Position numbers and translations under genes: made by a program
Shown here: positions 36,527 through 48,265 of the stretch, in pieces
Position numbering within the stretch: position 1 is the first letter of the stretch
Layout of the letters: each line of letters opens with the position of its first letter
NCBI GenBank assembly: GCA_031310005.1
Contig: CM062386.1
Span: 1,178,001 to 1,242,000, forward strand
Origin: Dactylellina haptotyla
Lineage: Eukaryota > Ascomycota > Orbiliomycetes > Orbiliales > Orbiliaceae
Direction: 5' to 3'
Length of the DNA stretch: 64,000 bases
Notes under the pieces: generated by a model
Told to the model about the DNA's origin: nothing
The model's database searches: none
Seen by the model: the letters and a program-made list of their open reading frames with translations, nothing else

Positions 36527-36887
36527 CCTCGCAACGTCATAAGCGCGGGCCCGGTATCACAGCATCCAAACCAATTTGATATGTGAACTCGAATGTTCCT
36601 CGACGACGCTGGGCGAGCTCGAGCATGCAGCGACGAGACACGGAATGAATCGTCGCGTCGAAGGTTGTTGTTTTTGTTGCGTTTTGGGCCTGGACGAGAG
36701 CCCGATTTCAGCGTTTGCCGGCTAGCTGCATCCAGCTACATCACCACACGTTGGAATTGATCCCCAACCTGCTCCGACATCCAAAGGCGCACCCTCCCCG
36801 GTTATCTTCTTTTCATCTCCTCCCCCTCCTCCTCCACAAGGCTTTAGGCCAGCTAGCTCTCCTCCTCCGCTTCGACAACCGGCCTAA
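36527..36887. promoter_or_regulatory. Divergent promoter of HUS1 and MMM1
   Basis: About 360 bp separate the HUS1 start from the proposed upstream MMM1 start. A CCAAT box occurs near 36571 and a pyrimidine-rich stretch at 36810-36870 points toward MMM1. Confidence 0.45.
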
Positions 36888-38353
36888 ATGTCCACCAGTC
36901 CGGCAACGGGCAAGTGGGCGTTTCCTTCCCCAGTCTCATCGGCGCCCTCCCAGCCCCGTCTCGCCCCGCAACCTCTGCAAACCATGGTATCGACGCCGCC
37001 GCAGCAGGAACCAGCGGATGCCGCCGTGGGGACGAGGATGACGCATAGCAATCATCCTGCCCCTCCCCCTCTGACACATCTGAGGTCTTCAAAGTCAGCT
37101 CTGCCTTACTCTTGATCCTTACCCAGTCAAGGTCATTCATTCATTTTTTCTGTGTCTTCTCTGCGAACATATTATCAATTGTTGTTTTTTTTGAGAGCAA
37201 GCAGGATATGGGCACGGAAAATGTTAACATGAACGATGGAAGAATGCAGCTGGAGCTTCCTCCAAGGATTCTTGATAGGTCAACTGAGCGTCATCATTAT
37301 GATATGCGCCTTCATCAAATACTTCATCTTCAGCGACCCTTCCACCGATCCGAAACCCCGGAAATCGGCTAGCCGCAAGAATAAAACCCTGCATAAGAAG
37401 AAGTCAACAGTGCTACGGAACCCGCCGCCGTTGACGACAGCCACGATCCTCTCGAAGACTTACTATAACGTCCACTCCCACCAGCCCGAGTCGTTGGATT
37501 GGTTCAACGTTCTCATAGCACAGGCTATCGCGCAGTTCAGAGATGATGCTCGCACAGATGGGGCTATACTGGATAGCTTGAATAAGGTTATCAATGGGCC
37601 GAATAAACCGGACTTCCTCGATAATATCAAAATCACGGAGATCAGTCTCGGGGAGGACTTTCCGATATTCAGCAATTGTAGGATCACGCCAAGTTCTGAG
37701 GAGCCGGGCAAGCTACAGGCAAAGATGGATATTGATCTATCAGATGTCATTACACTTGGTGTGGAGACAAGGTTGCTGTTGAACTACCCGAAACCGTTGG
37801 TGGCAGTTCTACCGGTTGGATTGTCGGTTTCGATTTTAAGATTCTCTGGGACAGTATGTGTCCCTGCAACCGGAACCTTTCTTGATTTACCTGTAGTATT
37901 AACGTTCTCTAGCTATCTATATCGTTTATACCCTCTCAAGAAAACACATCAAACTCGACGACACTCACATTCTCCCTCCTCGACGATTACCGTCTCGAAC
38001 TCTCCGTGCGCTCTCTAGTCGGCTCCCGGTCCCGCCTCCAGGATGTCCCTAAAATCGCCCAACTGATCGAATCCAGAATCCATGCATGGATTGATGAACG
38101 GGTCGTCGAACCCAAGTTCCAGCAGATCGTCCTGCCGAGCTTGTGGCCGCGGAAGAAAACTACCAGAGAGCACGTGCCAGATACATCGACCGATAGCGAT
38201 AGTGTGGATAAGGGAAGCTACAGAGAGGGAGATGGAAGCATGAGGTCCTCTGGGAACGCGGGATTTGGCTCGCACAGGAGTAATTCGATGCGGCAGCGAC
38301 GGCCGCCGTTGATGACAGCAATGCACCATCATGATTCCTACCCTGCGCCGTAG
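36888..38353 (+). CDS. MMM1: ERMES subunit Mmm1 (maintenance of mitochondrial morphology 1)
   Basis: Exons 36888-37093, 37250-37853 and 37913-38353 join in frame to 416 residues, typical of fungal Mmm1. Mmm1 is the ER-anchored subunit of the ERMES ER-mitochondria tether and carries lipid through its SMP domain. The proposed first exon encodes a Pro/Ser-rich lumenal segment of about 68 residues. A membrane helix follows ([21 protein letters not shown]), then a basic linker and the SMP domain, with [30 protein letters not shown] and [24 protein letters not shown] simpler model starts at the ATG at 37236, giving a 352-residue protein with only five residues before the helix; a stop codon precedes that ATG in frame. 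The first intron has a GTCAGC donor and a TTAAC branch-like sequence. Confidence 0.88.
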
Positions 38354-38524
38354 CCCTTCCATTCTTCCTCACATACGCATGTTCTGGTGTTTTGGATAAT
38401 GCATCCCTTCGTCCTTCTCAACTCTTCTTGTAAATATATATACTTTTGTTTTACTTTAGATCCTATATACAAAAGGGAAACAAAAGGAGCAAGCCGGCCT
38501 CTTTCTAAACAAATAGAAAATGAT

Positions 38525-39230
38525 CTATGAACTAGTGGTATCCTTGGGCAGCTTCAAAATGCCGTTACTCTCCAGGTACTCCACGATCTTGGCCACCGCA
38601 TCTTCAACGCTCTCCTTGCTCGTATCGATGTAGATTTCGGGCTTCTCGGGCTTCTCGTACGGCGCATCGGGACTCACCCCCGTGAAGTTCTTGATGATCC
38701 CCGCCCGCGCCTTCTGGTACAACTGCTTGGGGTCCCTCTGCTCGGCAACCTCCAGCGGCACATCAACGTGGACCTCGATGAACGTCAACCCGGCGGCATC
38801 GTGCAGGTCCCTCGCGATCTTGCGGTCAGCGATGTACGGGCTGATGAACGAGGCGATGGCTACCGTGGCGGCGTCGGCGAACAGCTTTGCGACCTCGCCT
38901 ATGCGGCGGATGTTCTCGACTCTGTCTTCCGGGGAGAAGCCGAGGTCCTTGTTCAGGCCGAAGCGGATGTTGTCGCCGTCGAGGCGATAGGCGGAGAAGG
39001 CGTTGTGGAGCAGGTGTTGTTCGAGGGCCGTGGCGATGGTGGACTTGCCGGAGGCGGAGAGGCCCGTCAGCCAGATTGTCAGGCCGGGCTGGCGGAGGAT
39101 GGCGGTGCGTTCGGCGTGGGTGAGGCCCGCGTGCCAGGTGATGTTTCTACGTTATTATCACATCAGCTATCACCGAATCTGATACATGATTATATCGAGT
39201 GTATTGGTGGAGGGGCACCTACGTTGCCAT
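38525..39230 (-). CDS. MET14: Adenylylsulfate kinase (APS kinase)
   Basis: Two exons, 39230-39223 and 39146-38525, give 209 residues. The enzyme phosphorylates adenylyl sulfate to PAPS with ATP, the second step of sulfate assimilation in the cytosol. The first exon carries only eight coding bases, and the product begins [16 protein letters not shown], as in other fungal APS kinases. The P-loop GLSASGKST lies near residues 31-39, followed by [31 protein letters not shown] and [22 protein letters not shown]. Length and motifs are complete. It converges with MMM1, with about 170 bp between stop codons. Confidence 0.94.
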
Positions 39231-39833
39231 GGTTGAAGTCGTATTGGTCGAGAATTCAGACTTTCTATTACGAGCAAATGTAGCGGAATGCCAAAATAAA
39301 ACCGGGCAGCAGGGCGGTTTGCATATTTTATATTTCTAATGCGCCAGCTGCCAGCTAGTGCGGCCAGTCGATGGCGACATCAGACGGCGGCTGCAGATAT
39401 TCCGATCTCGGGCATAGCGTGGGCTCAGATGCAGGGGACAGGCACTTCGGGTTATGTGAGACAGAGACACAGATAGTAGCAAGATACCGCACAAGAAATA
39501 TACAAGAACAGACACTTCAAAATGGAAAAAACTGTAGAGTATTTAAACAAATAATAGGGAAACGAGATTGTCGAAGATGCATGCATGTAGACGGAAGGGT
39601 AAGAAAACGCCGCGTAGTGCTGAGAAAAACCCCCAAAACCACTGAAAACGACAGGACAACTATGCTCAAAGATACAATCCCTCCTCTCCCCAGGCCCGAA
39701 CAACCAATATATTACCAAATCCCCGTTGCAAACCCCGGCCGTCTCTAGGTAGCTCTTGATATCGCCATATCCAAAACTGTGAACCCCATTTCTCCCCTGT
39801 GTACTTCTCTCAAACAAGCCAGAATCCGATCCT
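39231..39833. promoter_or_regulatory. APS kinase promoter and VPS68 3' flank
   Basis: About 600 bp between the APS kinase start and the VPS68 stop, both on the minus strand. No separate gene seen; frames here are short and unlike proteins. Confidence 0.4.
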
Positions 39834-40704
39834 TTACAATGCGAGATTATAGTTGTACTCGTCCTCAAAGTTCTGCGAGACCCATAATACGACCGTGCTG
39901 TACATATCCGTTAGCAAATTTGAAAAAAAAGAAGTATTCTAGACGGCGGTGAAAGGAGTCAACCCACCTCAGCATGATCAACGAGTTTGCGATAACGTTT
40001 GCGACTCCAAAGTAGAGGGTTGGGAAAGGGTACTCCGGAACAACGTATTTCAAGACAAGCACGCACTATCACCATTTCCACCACGTTAGCAAGATTGTAC
40101 TCCTCCAGGTTTGTTAAAGGGGCACAGTTCACATACGACAGAACCAGCAAGACCACCGGCCATCAAGGCGAACCCGAGGAACAACACCAATCTAGCCTTC
40201 CACGCATCGTTGCTTCCAGAGAACGAGAATGATTCGGCGGATAAACGGGCCTTCTCGAGCGAGTTGATGCTACACAATAAATCGATATCAGCACTCCCTA
40301 CTTCCAACCAATAGACTCTCCGATAAACGGCCGATAGGACGGAACGTACACAATCATCCCGAGAATGCTACAGATCGAAGGGATCCAGTCCACGAACTGC
40401 ACGTGCACATCGCTGGCGTTCGCATGTTTGCTGACGATGGCGGCGTCGAGGAAGAACCAGATGCCGAGAGCGAACTGTGGGTTGTGCGTAGACGTTAGTT
40501 AGTTATGGGGTTCCTTCTCGGATATCCGTACAGTGGTGGGGGGTTTAACAGCCCCGGATTAGGAGGTTCGCGGGGTGTGGCAAGAAATGACGGTGCCAGT
40601 ATTTGTACGGAATGGTAACGTACCAGTCCGCCGGAGGAGTAGACTCCGAATGTTCGCAGGTGGGATGCGGAGGGAAGAGGGACGGGGCACCGGAACAGCG
40701 ACAT
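39834..40704 (-). CDS. VPS68: Vps68/TMEM50-family vacuolar sorting membrane protein
   Basis: Five exons join in frame: 40704-40624, 40474-40350, 40269-40137, 40065-39968 and 39897-39834, giving 166 residues. The family (UPF0220) has four membrane helices. Yeast Vps68 works with Vps55 in late endosome to vacuole transport. Helix 1 is FALGIWFFLDAAIV near 28-41, helix 2 contains WIPSICSILGMIVI, helix 3 is LVLFLGFALMAGGLAGSV and helix 4 lies around VANVIANSLIMLSTVVLWVS, ending in an acidic tail. The intron phases agree at every junction. It is divergent from SNRNP27. Confidence 0.9.
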
Positions 40705-41299
40705 GGTGTCGGTGTGCGATGGGCTGTGATGACGAGGCTCCGGAAACGGGGGATGATGTATCGGGCGGGACGCGGCAACGGGGTTTAGAACACTCCTAGC
40801 GGCTCAGAAAGCGTAGACAGGTGTCGGATCTTATATCGTAGACGGTGCACTATGGTGTCTCGCACGGTTAGAGGTCGACAGGAGGGAGCGGTGAGGTTTG
40901 GAGGAGGAAGCGGTGGACGGAGTGGTGGTGGACGATGATGATGATGATGATGATGAAAGGTGATGGCTGGGCGTGGTGGCGCACCCAAACAACCCAGTCA
41001 ACCCAAACCACAGCCGCATCCTCGTCTTCATTTTGTTTCGGCGCTTGCTCATCAATTCAACCTGCAAAGACCTCGACCACCACCGCTCCCGGACGACAGG
41101 CTGTAGCACCTAGAGAAATACCGTTGCCATTATAACGAAGCTATTGCTACCCGATCACGACCGTCTCTCGATTCCAGCAACAGTCTTCCCTGGCGCAAAT
41201 CTCAATATTGAAGCCTTTTTTTTGGCCTACGCGCGGAAACAAGTGCCAACGAAACTACCACGAACAGTTCAAACGCTAGTCCCTGTAACACCAGTGATC
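40705..41299. promoter_or_regulatory. Divergent promoter of VPS68 and SNRNP27
   Basis: The 595-bp interval contains a (GAT)7 microsatellite at 40934-40954. An open frame from 41144 continues into SNRNP27, but its first 52 codons do not match the family, so I treat it as leader. Confidence 0.5.
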
Positions 41300-42314
41300 A
41301 TGGACCGCGGCGGAAGAAGACGTGAGGGCGGCCGCTACGGAGGAAACGATCGCGACAATCGCAGGGGCGGTGGCGAGAGAGGTGGTGGCCCTGGTGGCCG
41401 CCAACCAAGAGACGACTACTACAATGACAGGCGTGGTGACGAGAGACATGGAGGTACGCGGGATTCTCCCCACCACTACTCACGAAGACGAAGCCCGCGC
41501 TCAAGATCTCCCGCGGACGGAAAAAGCTATCAACCCCAACGCGACAATGACATGAGGAACCGACGCCGGTCGAGAAGTCCTGATGGCGGTATGTTTCTCT
41601 CCTTTTCCATATACTCTTCAATTTGGATGGTCCTATTATTCAGACGAGAACGAGTGCGAATACTGATATATTGCGGCACTGCAGATTTTAGAAAGCGCGC
41701 GGATAGAGACGAACCTAGATACCAAAGGTCGCATCGATACGATATAACTGATGACTACGATGGTCCCAAGAACAAGCGATCGAAATACCAATCTAGATCA
41801 CGATCTCGTGAGAGACGAGAAAGAAGTAGATCCCGGGATCGGAACGGGCGAGACAGACGACGTTACGGTATGCTTACCTATAGCAAAGGCACTATCGGGT
41901 TCATAAAAGCTAATATATCACTTTTCTTTTATACAGACTCCCGCTCTCGATCACGTTCGTCCCAAAGAGGCAAACGCTACAAATCTCGAAGCCCGCCACC
42001 ATCAAAGAAGGACCGTGGGAGGAAGAAGGAACGCGAACCCGATGTGGACATGCAGAATACCGGCGACGGCGACGGCGAGGACGACATGATGGCAATGATG
42101 GGCTTTGGGGGGTTCGGAAGCACGAAAGGAAAGAAGGTAGATGGTAATTCTGCCGGTGGGGCAAAGGTGGAGAGAAAGGCGGAGTATAGGCAGTACATGT
42201 CAGTATTCGTATTCTTTCTTCTGGCAACCAATTGGTAGTGTCCGGTTTACTAACTTGTGGAACAGGAACCGTGCCGGTGGCTTCAACAGAGCTTTGTCGC
42301 CTATCCCGAACTAG
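41300..42314 (+). CDS. SNRNP27: U4/U6.U5 tri-snRNP 27 kDa protein (SNRNP27)
   Basis: Four exons join in frame: 41300-41588, 41685-41867, 41937-42198 and 42266-42314, giving 260 residues. SNRNP27 is an RS-rich spliceosomal protein of the tri-snRNP. The N-terminal two thirds are rich in R, G, S, D and RS dipeptides. The conserved C-terminus is present: MMAMMGFGGFGSTKGKKVDGN, then ERKAEYRQYMNRAGGFNRAL, ending SPIPN. The last intron splits the Met codon of QYMNR and uses a GTCAGT donor. I chose the ATG at 41300 because the product then begins MDRGG, in line with the Arg/Gly-rich start of the family. Confidence 0.9.
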
Positions 42315-42878
42315 GTTTTTATTCAGTTGCGGTCAGAAAGTGGTGGTGGATATCCTTTTTTTAATTGCAGAATTATCACAATTGTAACTAGCTGAGAGAT
42401 GACCTCACACGACCACACGATGTCCAGCTTCATTCCCAGCATATTGTACATCATAGCGGCTTTACACGCGAGCACCTTACGAACAATACATACCCTAATA
42501 ACAACATCTGAGCCTGTTCCCAGACCACCCCCGTAGACCAGTTATACACTAGATACATACAACCACACAAGTAGAAATAGATCCGTATCAATAGGTACGG
42601 GATGCCGTTATGCGTTGTGGCCGGTAACCACATTTGGCCCAAAAGCAAGGATGCCGATTTACCAGTGTGGCATAACGTCTAGCTGGCCAACTGCCATATC
42701 TCGTACTGTATACCACGGCCCCAATTATCTCCATGATTTAACGTCATATAACCCCGTCCAATTCTGTCGATTCTCCCAGAAAGACACCCTCACGGCGGCA
42801 CCTGGGAGCCCCGAATACCCTCCACTTTAGTCCTACACGTCTAGGAAACGGGCTAGTATTCCAAAAACTTAAAGGGCA
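42315..42878. other. SNRNP27 3' flank and glucosidase I promoter
   Basis: About 560 bp between two plus-strand genes. No gene or distinct motif seen. Confidence 0.4.
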
Positions 42879-45800
42879 ATGAAGTTGCCAACTCTTTCGG
42901 CAGCGCTAGCCGGCGTGCTGGTACAGGCGTCGACCGCCCACGCCACCGCAGGATACGGGGATCCGAACATCCTCGCCAATGAGATCCAGCGCGTCTCGAA
43001 CCAGTCGCTGCTATGGGGGCCTTATAATCCTAGTTTGTACTTCGGTATGCGGCCGCGGATACCGAAGAGTTTGAACGTCGGTTTGATATGGAGTAATATT
43101 GAGGATTACCAGACCGCGCAAAAGTGTAAGTACTTATAAGTTTAGAACGGATTGCTGGATTGAAAGCTTGTGAGAATCATGGAATTTAAAATCTTATTTA
43201 CTGATTCGGTGCATTTTTGTGCCTTTTCATATAGCCTTCCGACATACGTGTGAGCAAAGTGATGATATGAAGGGCTATGGGTGGGTGGAATATGATGTCA
43301 GGACTGGAGGAAAGCAAGTGATTCACGACCAGGCCAACAATATCGATCTGGAAATAAATTTAGTCAAAGTTCCCGGTGGAAAAAATGGTTCGTATATACC
43401 TATTAAAACGTGAACACCAAAGAACAAAGGAAGCTAAGAATTGGTATAATACAGGTGGCAGCTGGGGAGCAAGAGTAAAGGGGACACTACGGCCTGGCGG
43501 TATAGTAATCCAACCATGATCATATGCACTCCGTGGTGCTAAATTTGTGCACAGCACCCAAGGACGTAAAGACGAGCATGTTCTTCTGGGCCGCCCTTGA
43601 GGGCGAGGGTTCGATCGCCCTCGAAAATGAACCTGATCCGCTGGTAATTCATGAAATTCAATCCGCAATATCCAACAAAGTTATGATATTAAAAGTGTTC
43701 TTAGGGACTCGTTGGCCCGATTCAATGGAAAGGCACTACCCCAGGCCTTGACGACTTCCACCTGGAACTCACCGAAGGTCCTAAAACAAATTCCGCACCT
43801 GCGGCAATCGACACGAGGTTAGGAGAACTGGGCCCCCAGCCCGATATAAGCCGAAGCTTATACCGAGCCACCACATATCCAGGCGAGCATGTTTGGCGGG
43901 TAAAGAGTCAGTTAGCTCGAGTGGTTCTTATTCCCGGATAGATATATATTTGCTAAAGCGTATTTGAATTTAGATATCATATTTTTGGACCTAAAGGAGC
44001 GGTTCGAGAAGATCATAGCTCACTTTGGAGCTGAGAATCTCCCACCTCCATGGGAATCATTGACCGTCATGCCGGCTTATAACGAAGGAAATGTGCATAC
44101 GGTCCAGAGGTTATTCGAGGGACCTTTTGAGGTATGATTGGGAGAGTAATTATCTTTATTGAGGATTTAAGCTAACGATCGTCTTTCAAAGTTTGATATT
44201 CTCTTCTCATCCGACTCTGCTAATAAGCCAATCACATGTAAGCACCGCTGTTCATGATTGACATCTTGAGGAGTTCAAATCTAATGATATATGTCAAAAG
44301 CGGAAACCGTTACCGAAAAGGTCAAAGAGAACGAGCATAGCTTTGGTGCCCGCTTCGACAAGACTTTCAAACGCTATGCACCTTTTAACACGGATAAATA
44401 CGAGAAGTTTTCCCGAGAGCTGTTCTCGAATCTACTTGGCGGTATTGGATTTTTCCACGGCACCTCTCTCGTCGATAGATCAGAATACCCAGAGGATGAT
44501 GAAGAGTTCTGGGAGGCAGCGAAAGCGAACCGAGAGAAAGATCTAGGACAACAGGAAGGTCCTACAACTCTGTTCACCTCGATTCCAAGCCGTCCGTTCT
44601 TCCCTAGAGGATTCCTCTGGGATGAAGGATTCCATTTGCTCCCTATTATCGAATGGGACGTCGATCTTGCGTGAGTTTGAACTCTATACTTTGATCGTTG
44701 ACAATTTACTAATGAGCAAGGAAAGTATGGAGATCGTGAGAAGCTGGTTCAACCTCATCGATGACGACGGCTGGATCGCACGAGAACAGATACTCGGCGA
44801 CGAAGCCCGCAGCAAGGTCCCCAAACAATTTCAAACACAGTATCCGCACTATGCTAACCCACCGACTCTCCTCCTCGTACTGACGAGGTTCATCGAGAAA
44901 TGGACACACTATACCAGCAGCCAACACCCTAGCATCCAAGGCGAGATCTCACAAATTATGGAACAAATGGCAGAATTCGGCGGAGACGGAATCCCCTTTG
45001 CGATCCTATCATCGGCGGAGCCGTATTTGAAGAAGATATACCCCCTCTTCCGCAGACAGTACTACTGGTTCCGTGAGACCCAGTCCGGTGATCTGAGAAC
45101 CTATGACCGAAATGCATTTTCCTCAAAGGAAGGGTACAGATGGAGAGGGCGGGCACCAGGGTATTGTCTCACCAGCGGGATTGACGACTACCCGCGAGCA
45201 GAGCCACCACATCCCGGCGAGTTGCACGTCGATTTGATTAGCTGGATGGGCTTCGCCGCGCGGTTGATCAAGAATATCGCTATAGTGCTCGGAGAGAAGG
45301 AGGATGCTGTGGAGTACGGCAGACACGAGGAGGCTATCCTGAAGAATATCGACGATCTCCACTGGAATAAAGAGCACGGGTGTTACTGCGATGCAACCAT
45401 CGATTCGTTTGAAGAAAGCGTTCACGTCTGCCATGTCGGATACGTTTCGATCTTCCCGTTCTTGCTGGGATTGCTTCCGCATGATTCGGAGAAATTGGGG
45501 TCGATTCTGACTATCATTGGTGACGAGGATCAACTTTGGAGTCCTTTCGGGCTCCGTAGTTTGAGCAGGAAGGATGAGTTTTACAGCAAGGGTGAGAATT
45601 ATTGGAGAGGTCCGATCTGGGTGAATATGAACTATTTGGCTATTCTGCGGTTGAAGGCATGTATAATGGCAAATTATTCGAGTTTGTCTTGCTTCTGTCT
45701 ACTGGGATTCTGGGTACTGACTGCGATTTGTAGGAATACGGCTCCGTGAAGGGACCTTATCAGAAGCAGGCGGCTAAGTTGTACAAAGACCTTCGCACAA

Positions 45801-45991
45801 ACGTGGTTAACAATGTGTTTAAAGTATGGGAGGAGACAGGTTTCGCGTGGGAGCAGTACGAGCAGGAGACTGGAAATGCGAAGGGTGTACAGCATTTCTT
45901 AGGGTGGACGTCTCTTGTTGTGAATATCATGGCACTGCCAGAGACGGTCGACATTGTCCCCAGACCGGAAAAGGGCCACGATGAGCTATAA
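42879..45991 (+). CDS. CWH41: Mannosyl-oligosaccharide glucosidase (glucosidase I, GH63)
   Basis: Ten exons join in frame: 42879-43125, 43235-43387, 43455-43499, 43555-43643, 43705-43906, 43974-44131, 44192-44237, 44301-44670, 44726-45656 and 45734-45991, giving 832 residues, essentially the length of yeast Cwh41. The ER enzyme removes the outermost glucose from Glc3Man9GlcNAc2 on new N-glycoproteins, the first step of glycan trimming and entry to folding control. Residues 1-22 look like a cleavable signal peptide instead of the usual anchor. The catalytic half has RGFLWDEGFHLLP and GWIAREQILGDEARSKVP, and the end has FAWEQYEQETG. Intron 5 uses GTCAGT. Intron 9 appears to be GC-AG (AG|GCATGT), because no GT donor there keeps the frame. 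Confidence 0.94.
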
Positions 45992-46163
45992 ATTTAAAGA
46001 ATCGTAGACTGGACGATGCGCAGGGCTGAAGGTATGGTCTGGGTATCATATTGATGTATTAAGTATTAAAAATAACTATACAGCGTGAGGGTATTGTACA
46101 TCATTTTCTGAGCGATAAATGAGAAATATGACAAATGCATTCAGAATCGTAAGAGGTTCAGTA

Positions 46164-47056
46164 TTAGCGGCGTCGTCGGTCGTCTCGATCCCGGTCCCTT
46201 CTGTCGTGCTCTTTTCGTTCCCGTCGTTCTTCTCGGTCACGCCTGGGACTCCTGTTTGGAGATCTCGACCGGTCTCTTCTTCGCCTATCGTTTGTGTGTC
46301 GCCTATCTCTATCTCTCGACCGTGATCTGGAACGGTGTCGACGGTGTCTCTCCCTTTCTCTGTCCCTATCCCGGTCCTTGTCACGATTCCTATCACCTGA
46401 CCTGGACCTATGGCGACGCTGCCTTGACGACTTGTCACGACCATCTCTATCATCGCCTCTTCTTCGTCTGTCGTCTCCGTCTCCTCTGCCGTCATTGGTA
46501 TCGGAATTTTTTGGTGCTGCTGATCTCCATTTCTGTTCATCTTCCTTGGTGTTTCCGGCCATCACCTCCCTCTCGCCACCGGAGTAGAGCTGCATCCCGA
46601 TCCTCCCAAAGCCGATACCCTTTTCGTTGCTCCCGCTATCTCTTTCATCCCCACCCGCTTCTGCCTCTTTGATCGCCCTGTCGACTTCTCCTTGACTCAG
46701 TTCAGCCTCCGTGTGCCTTCTCACAACTTTGAACCCCAGAGCAGCACTCAAGGCGTCGTTTTCGGCTTCTTTGATCTTTCTGATTTCCTCCGCCCTGGCC
46801 TTAGCTCTGTCCGCAGCAGCTTGATCATCACCACCCCGGGAGTACCATTGTATGTCGCGATTCTGCTGCCATCTGCCGGTGGGAGCTTTGACGGACACAC
46901 CGAGGTAGTATTCGCGATCTTTGGAGTCCTTGACGTCAGACCATTTGAACTCGGCGCGGCCTCCGCTGGGTGCAAGTTAGCTGCTGCGGTTTCGTAAGAG
47001 ACATCAATGAAGACTTACCGGCTGCCTTCACGTATGGGTCCTTTGAGAAGGTCCAT
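46164..47056 (-). CDS. MMTAG2-like protein (multiple myeloma tumor-associated protein 2 family)
   Basis: Two exons, 47056-47019 and 46965-46164, give 279 residues. The N-terminal family domain is complete: MDLLKGPIREGSRGGRAEF, KWSDVKDSKDREYYLGVSVKAP and TGRWQQNRDIQWY. A predicted helical stretch follows (RAKARAEEIRKIKEAENDALSAALGF). From about residue 145 the protein is almost entirely R, D, E, S and H, in RS/RD-type repeats like those of nuclear mRNA-processing proteins. The family occurs widely in eukaryotes but its role is poorly defined; a nuclear, RNA-related job is inferred only from the tail. It converges with glucosidase I (172 bp between stops) and is divergent from the CENP-A gene. 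Confidence 0.85.
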
Positions 47057-47738
47057 AATATTCGTTTTATTCTAGTTATCGTGGATTTTAGATGGATATA
47101 TACCGATCGATAGTGCTTGTGTACCGTGACCGGGCGCTGGCAGGGGTTGGCAGCAGAGACCCGCGTTGCTGGCGTGTTGCGACTGCTGTTTGTCTGGGGT
47201 ATATTTCCTAATCGGGACGGAAACACGGTTGCCAGCCTGCCGATTTTTGTGTTGGGATGAACCTGCCCCGCAACGCGAAAAGCGCGTGTCCCCAGCCATT
47301 CCAATAAACGCAATTAAATGAAAGGAGGAAACCGCCCCTCAGAGAAATTTGGATATTAAATCTTCGATTCTAACGGAAACAGGAACTGTAATTCTTTTTC
47401 TCTTTCATTCTTCCTCCCTCCCAGAACCCATACTGCATCCTGCTCTTTGACTACCGTCGCCAGCTCCACTCTTCTCGCGGCGTCCCTTTATCGTTTACGA
47501 ATTACCATCAGTCGATAATCATCAGTCATATTGCTGAGTCGTCGCTGCACACACGACACCTCTGTACCTACCCACCATCGCCACCCTCATAGGCGGCATC
47601 ATAATTTTTACCAACTAGCGACTATCGCAAAGGACCTCATTAGGAAGTCGCATTGTCAGTCGGTATCTGATACCGACCAAGCCTACTACCAGGCCTGCAG
47701 CCTCTATCCTCCCATCCATTCACTAGCCTCTCGCCGTC
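47057..47738. promoter_or_regulatory. Divergent promoter of MMTAG2-like gene and CENP-A
   Basis: A 682-bp interval between two outward-facing start codons, with a CCAAT box near 47302. The CENP-A side from 47390 is C/T-rich, consistent with a leader. Confidence 0.45.
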
Positions 47739-48265
47739 ATGGCGCCCACAAAACAAAAGCGAGTATCAACAGGGGGCAAGTCGACCCCCAGAAAGAGCAT
47801 AGGCGGTAAAGGCAAACGAAGATCATCAGGCGTCCAGCGTAAGCTTCCACATCCTTCCACTTCAAACCATGTTTTCAAATACTAATTTCCAATCGCGCAG
47901 CCGGCGACCCAATCCCCGTCCGAAAGGGTCACAGATTCAAGCCTGGCACTGTTGCCCTTCGTGAAATCCGCCAGTACCAAAAATCCACCGATCTCCTCCT
48001 CCGAAAGCTACCCTTCAGCAGGCTGGTCCGCGAGATTTGTTCGGAGCAAGTCGACATTGTCAACAGCCAGTTCAACAGAGCCAACGATGTTATGAGATGG
48101 CAGAGTCAGGCACTGTTGGCACTTCAGGAGGCCACCGAAGCATTCTTGGTACATCTTTTCGAAGATGCGAATCTGTGCGCCATCCATGCCAAGCGGGTAA
48201 CGATAATGCAGAAGGACATCCAGCTGGCGAGGAGAATCAGAGGTGCTTTTGGCGGATTGGGCTAA
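47739..48265 (+). CDS. CENPA: Centromeric histone H3 variant CENP-A (CenH3/Cse4)
   Basis: Two exons, 47739-47838 and 47901-48265, give 154 residues. CENP-A replaces H3 in centromeric nucleosomes and specifies where the kinetochore forms. The histone fold is clear: [29 protein letters not shown] (helix N and helix 1), then [38 protein letters not shown] and [11 protein letters not shown]. It differs from canonical H3 in three expected ways: the N-tail is unlike the H3 tail, Phe and Gln at the start of helix 2 are changed (MRWQSQALL), and loop 1 is longer ([16 protein letters not shown]). The C-terminus extends to GAFGGLG. The intron lies in the tail, after codon 33. Confidence 0.95.

Noticed and set aside
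41144-41299. 52-codon upstream extension of the SNRNP27 frame
   Set aside because: The extra residues are unlike the family and the ATG at 41300 gives the usual Arg/Gly-rich start.
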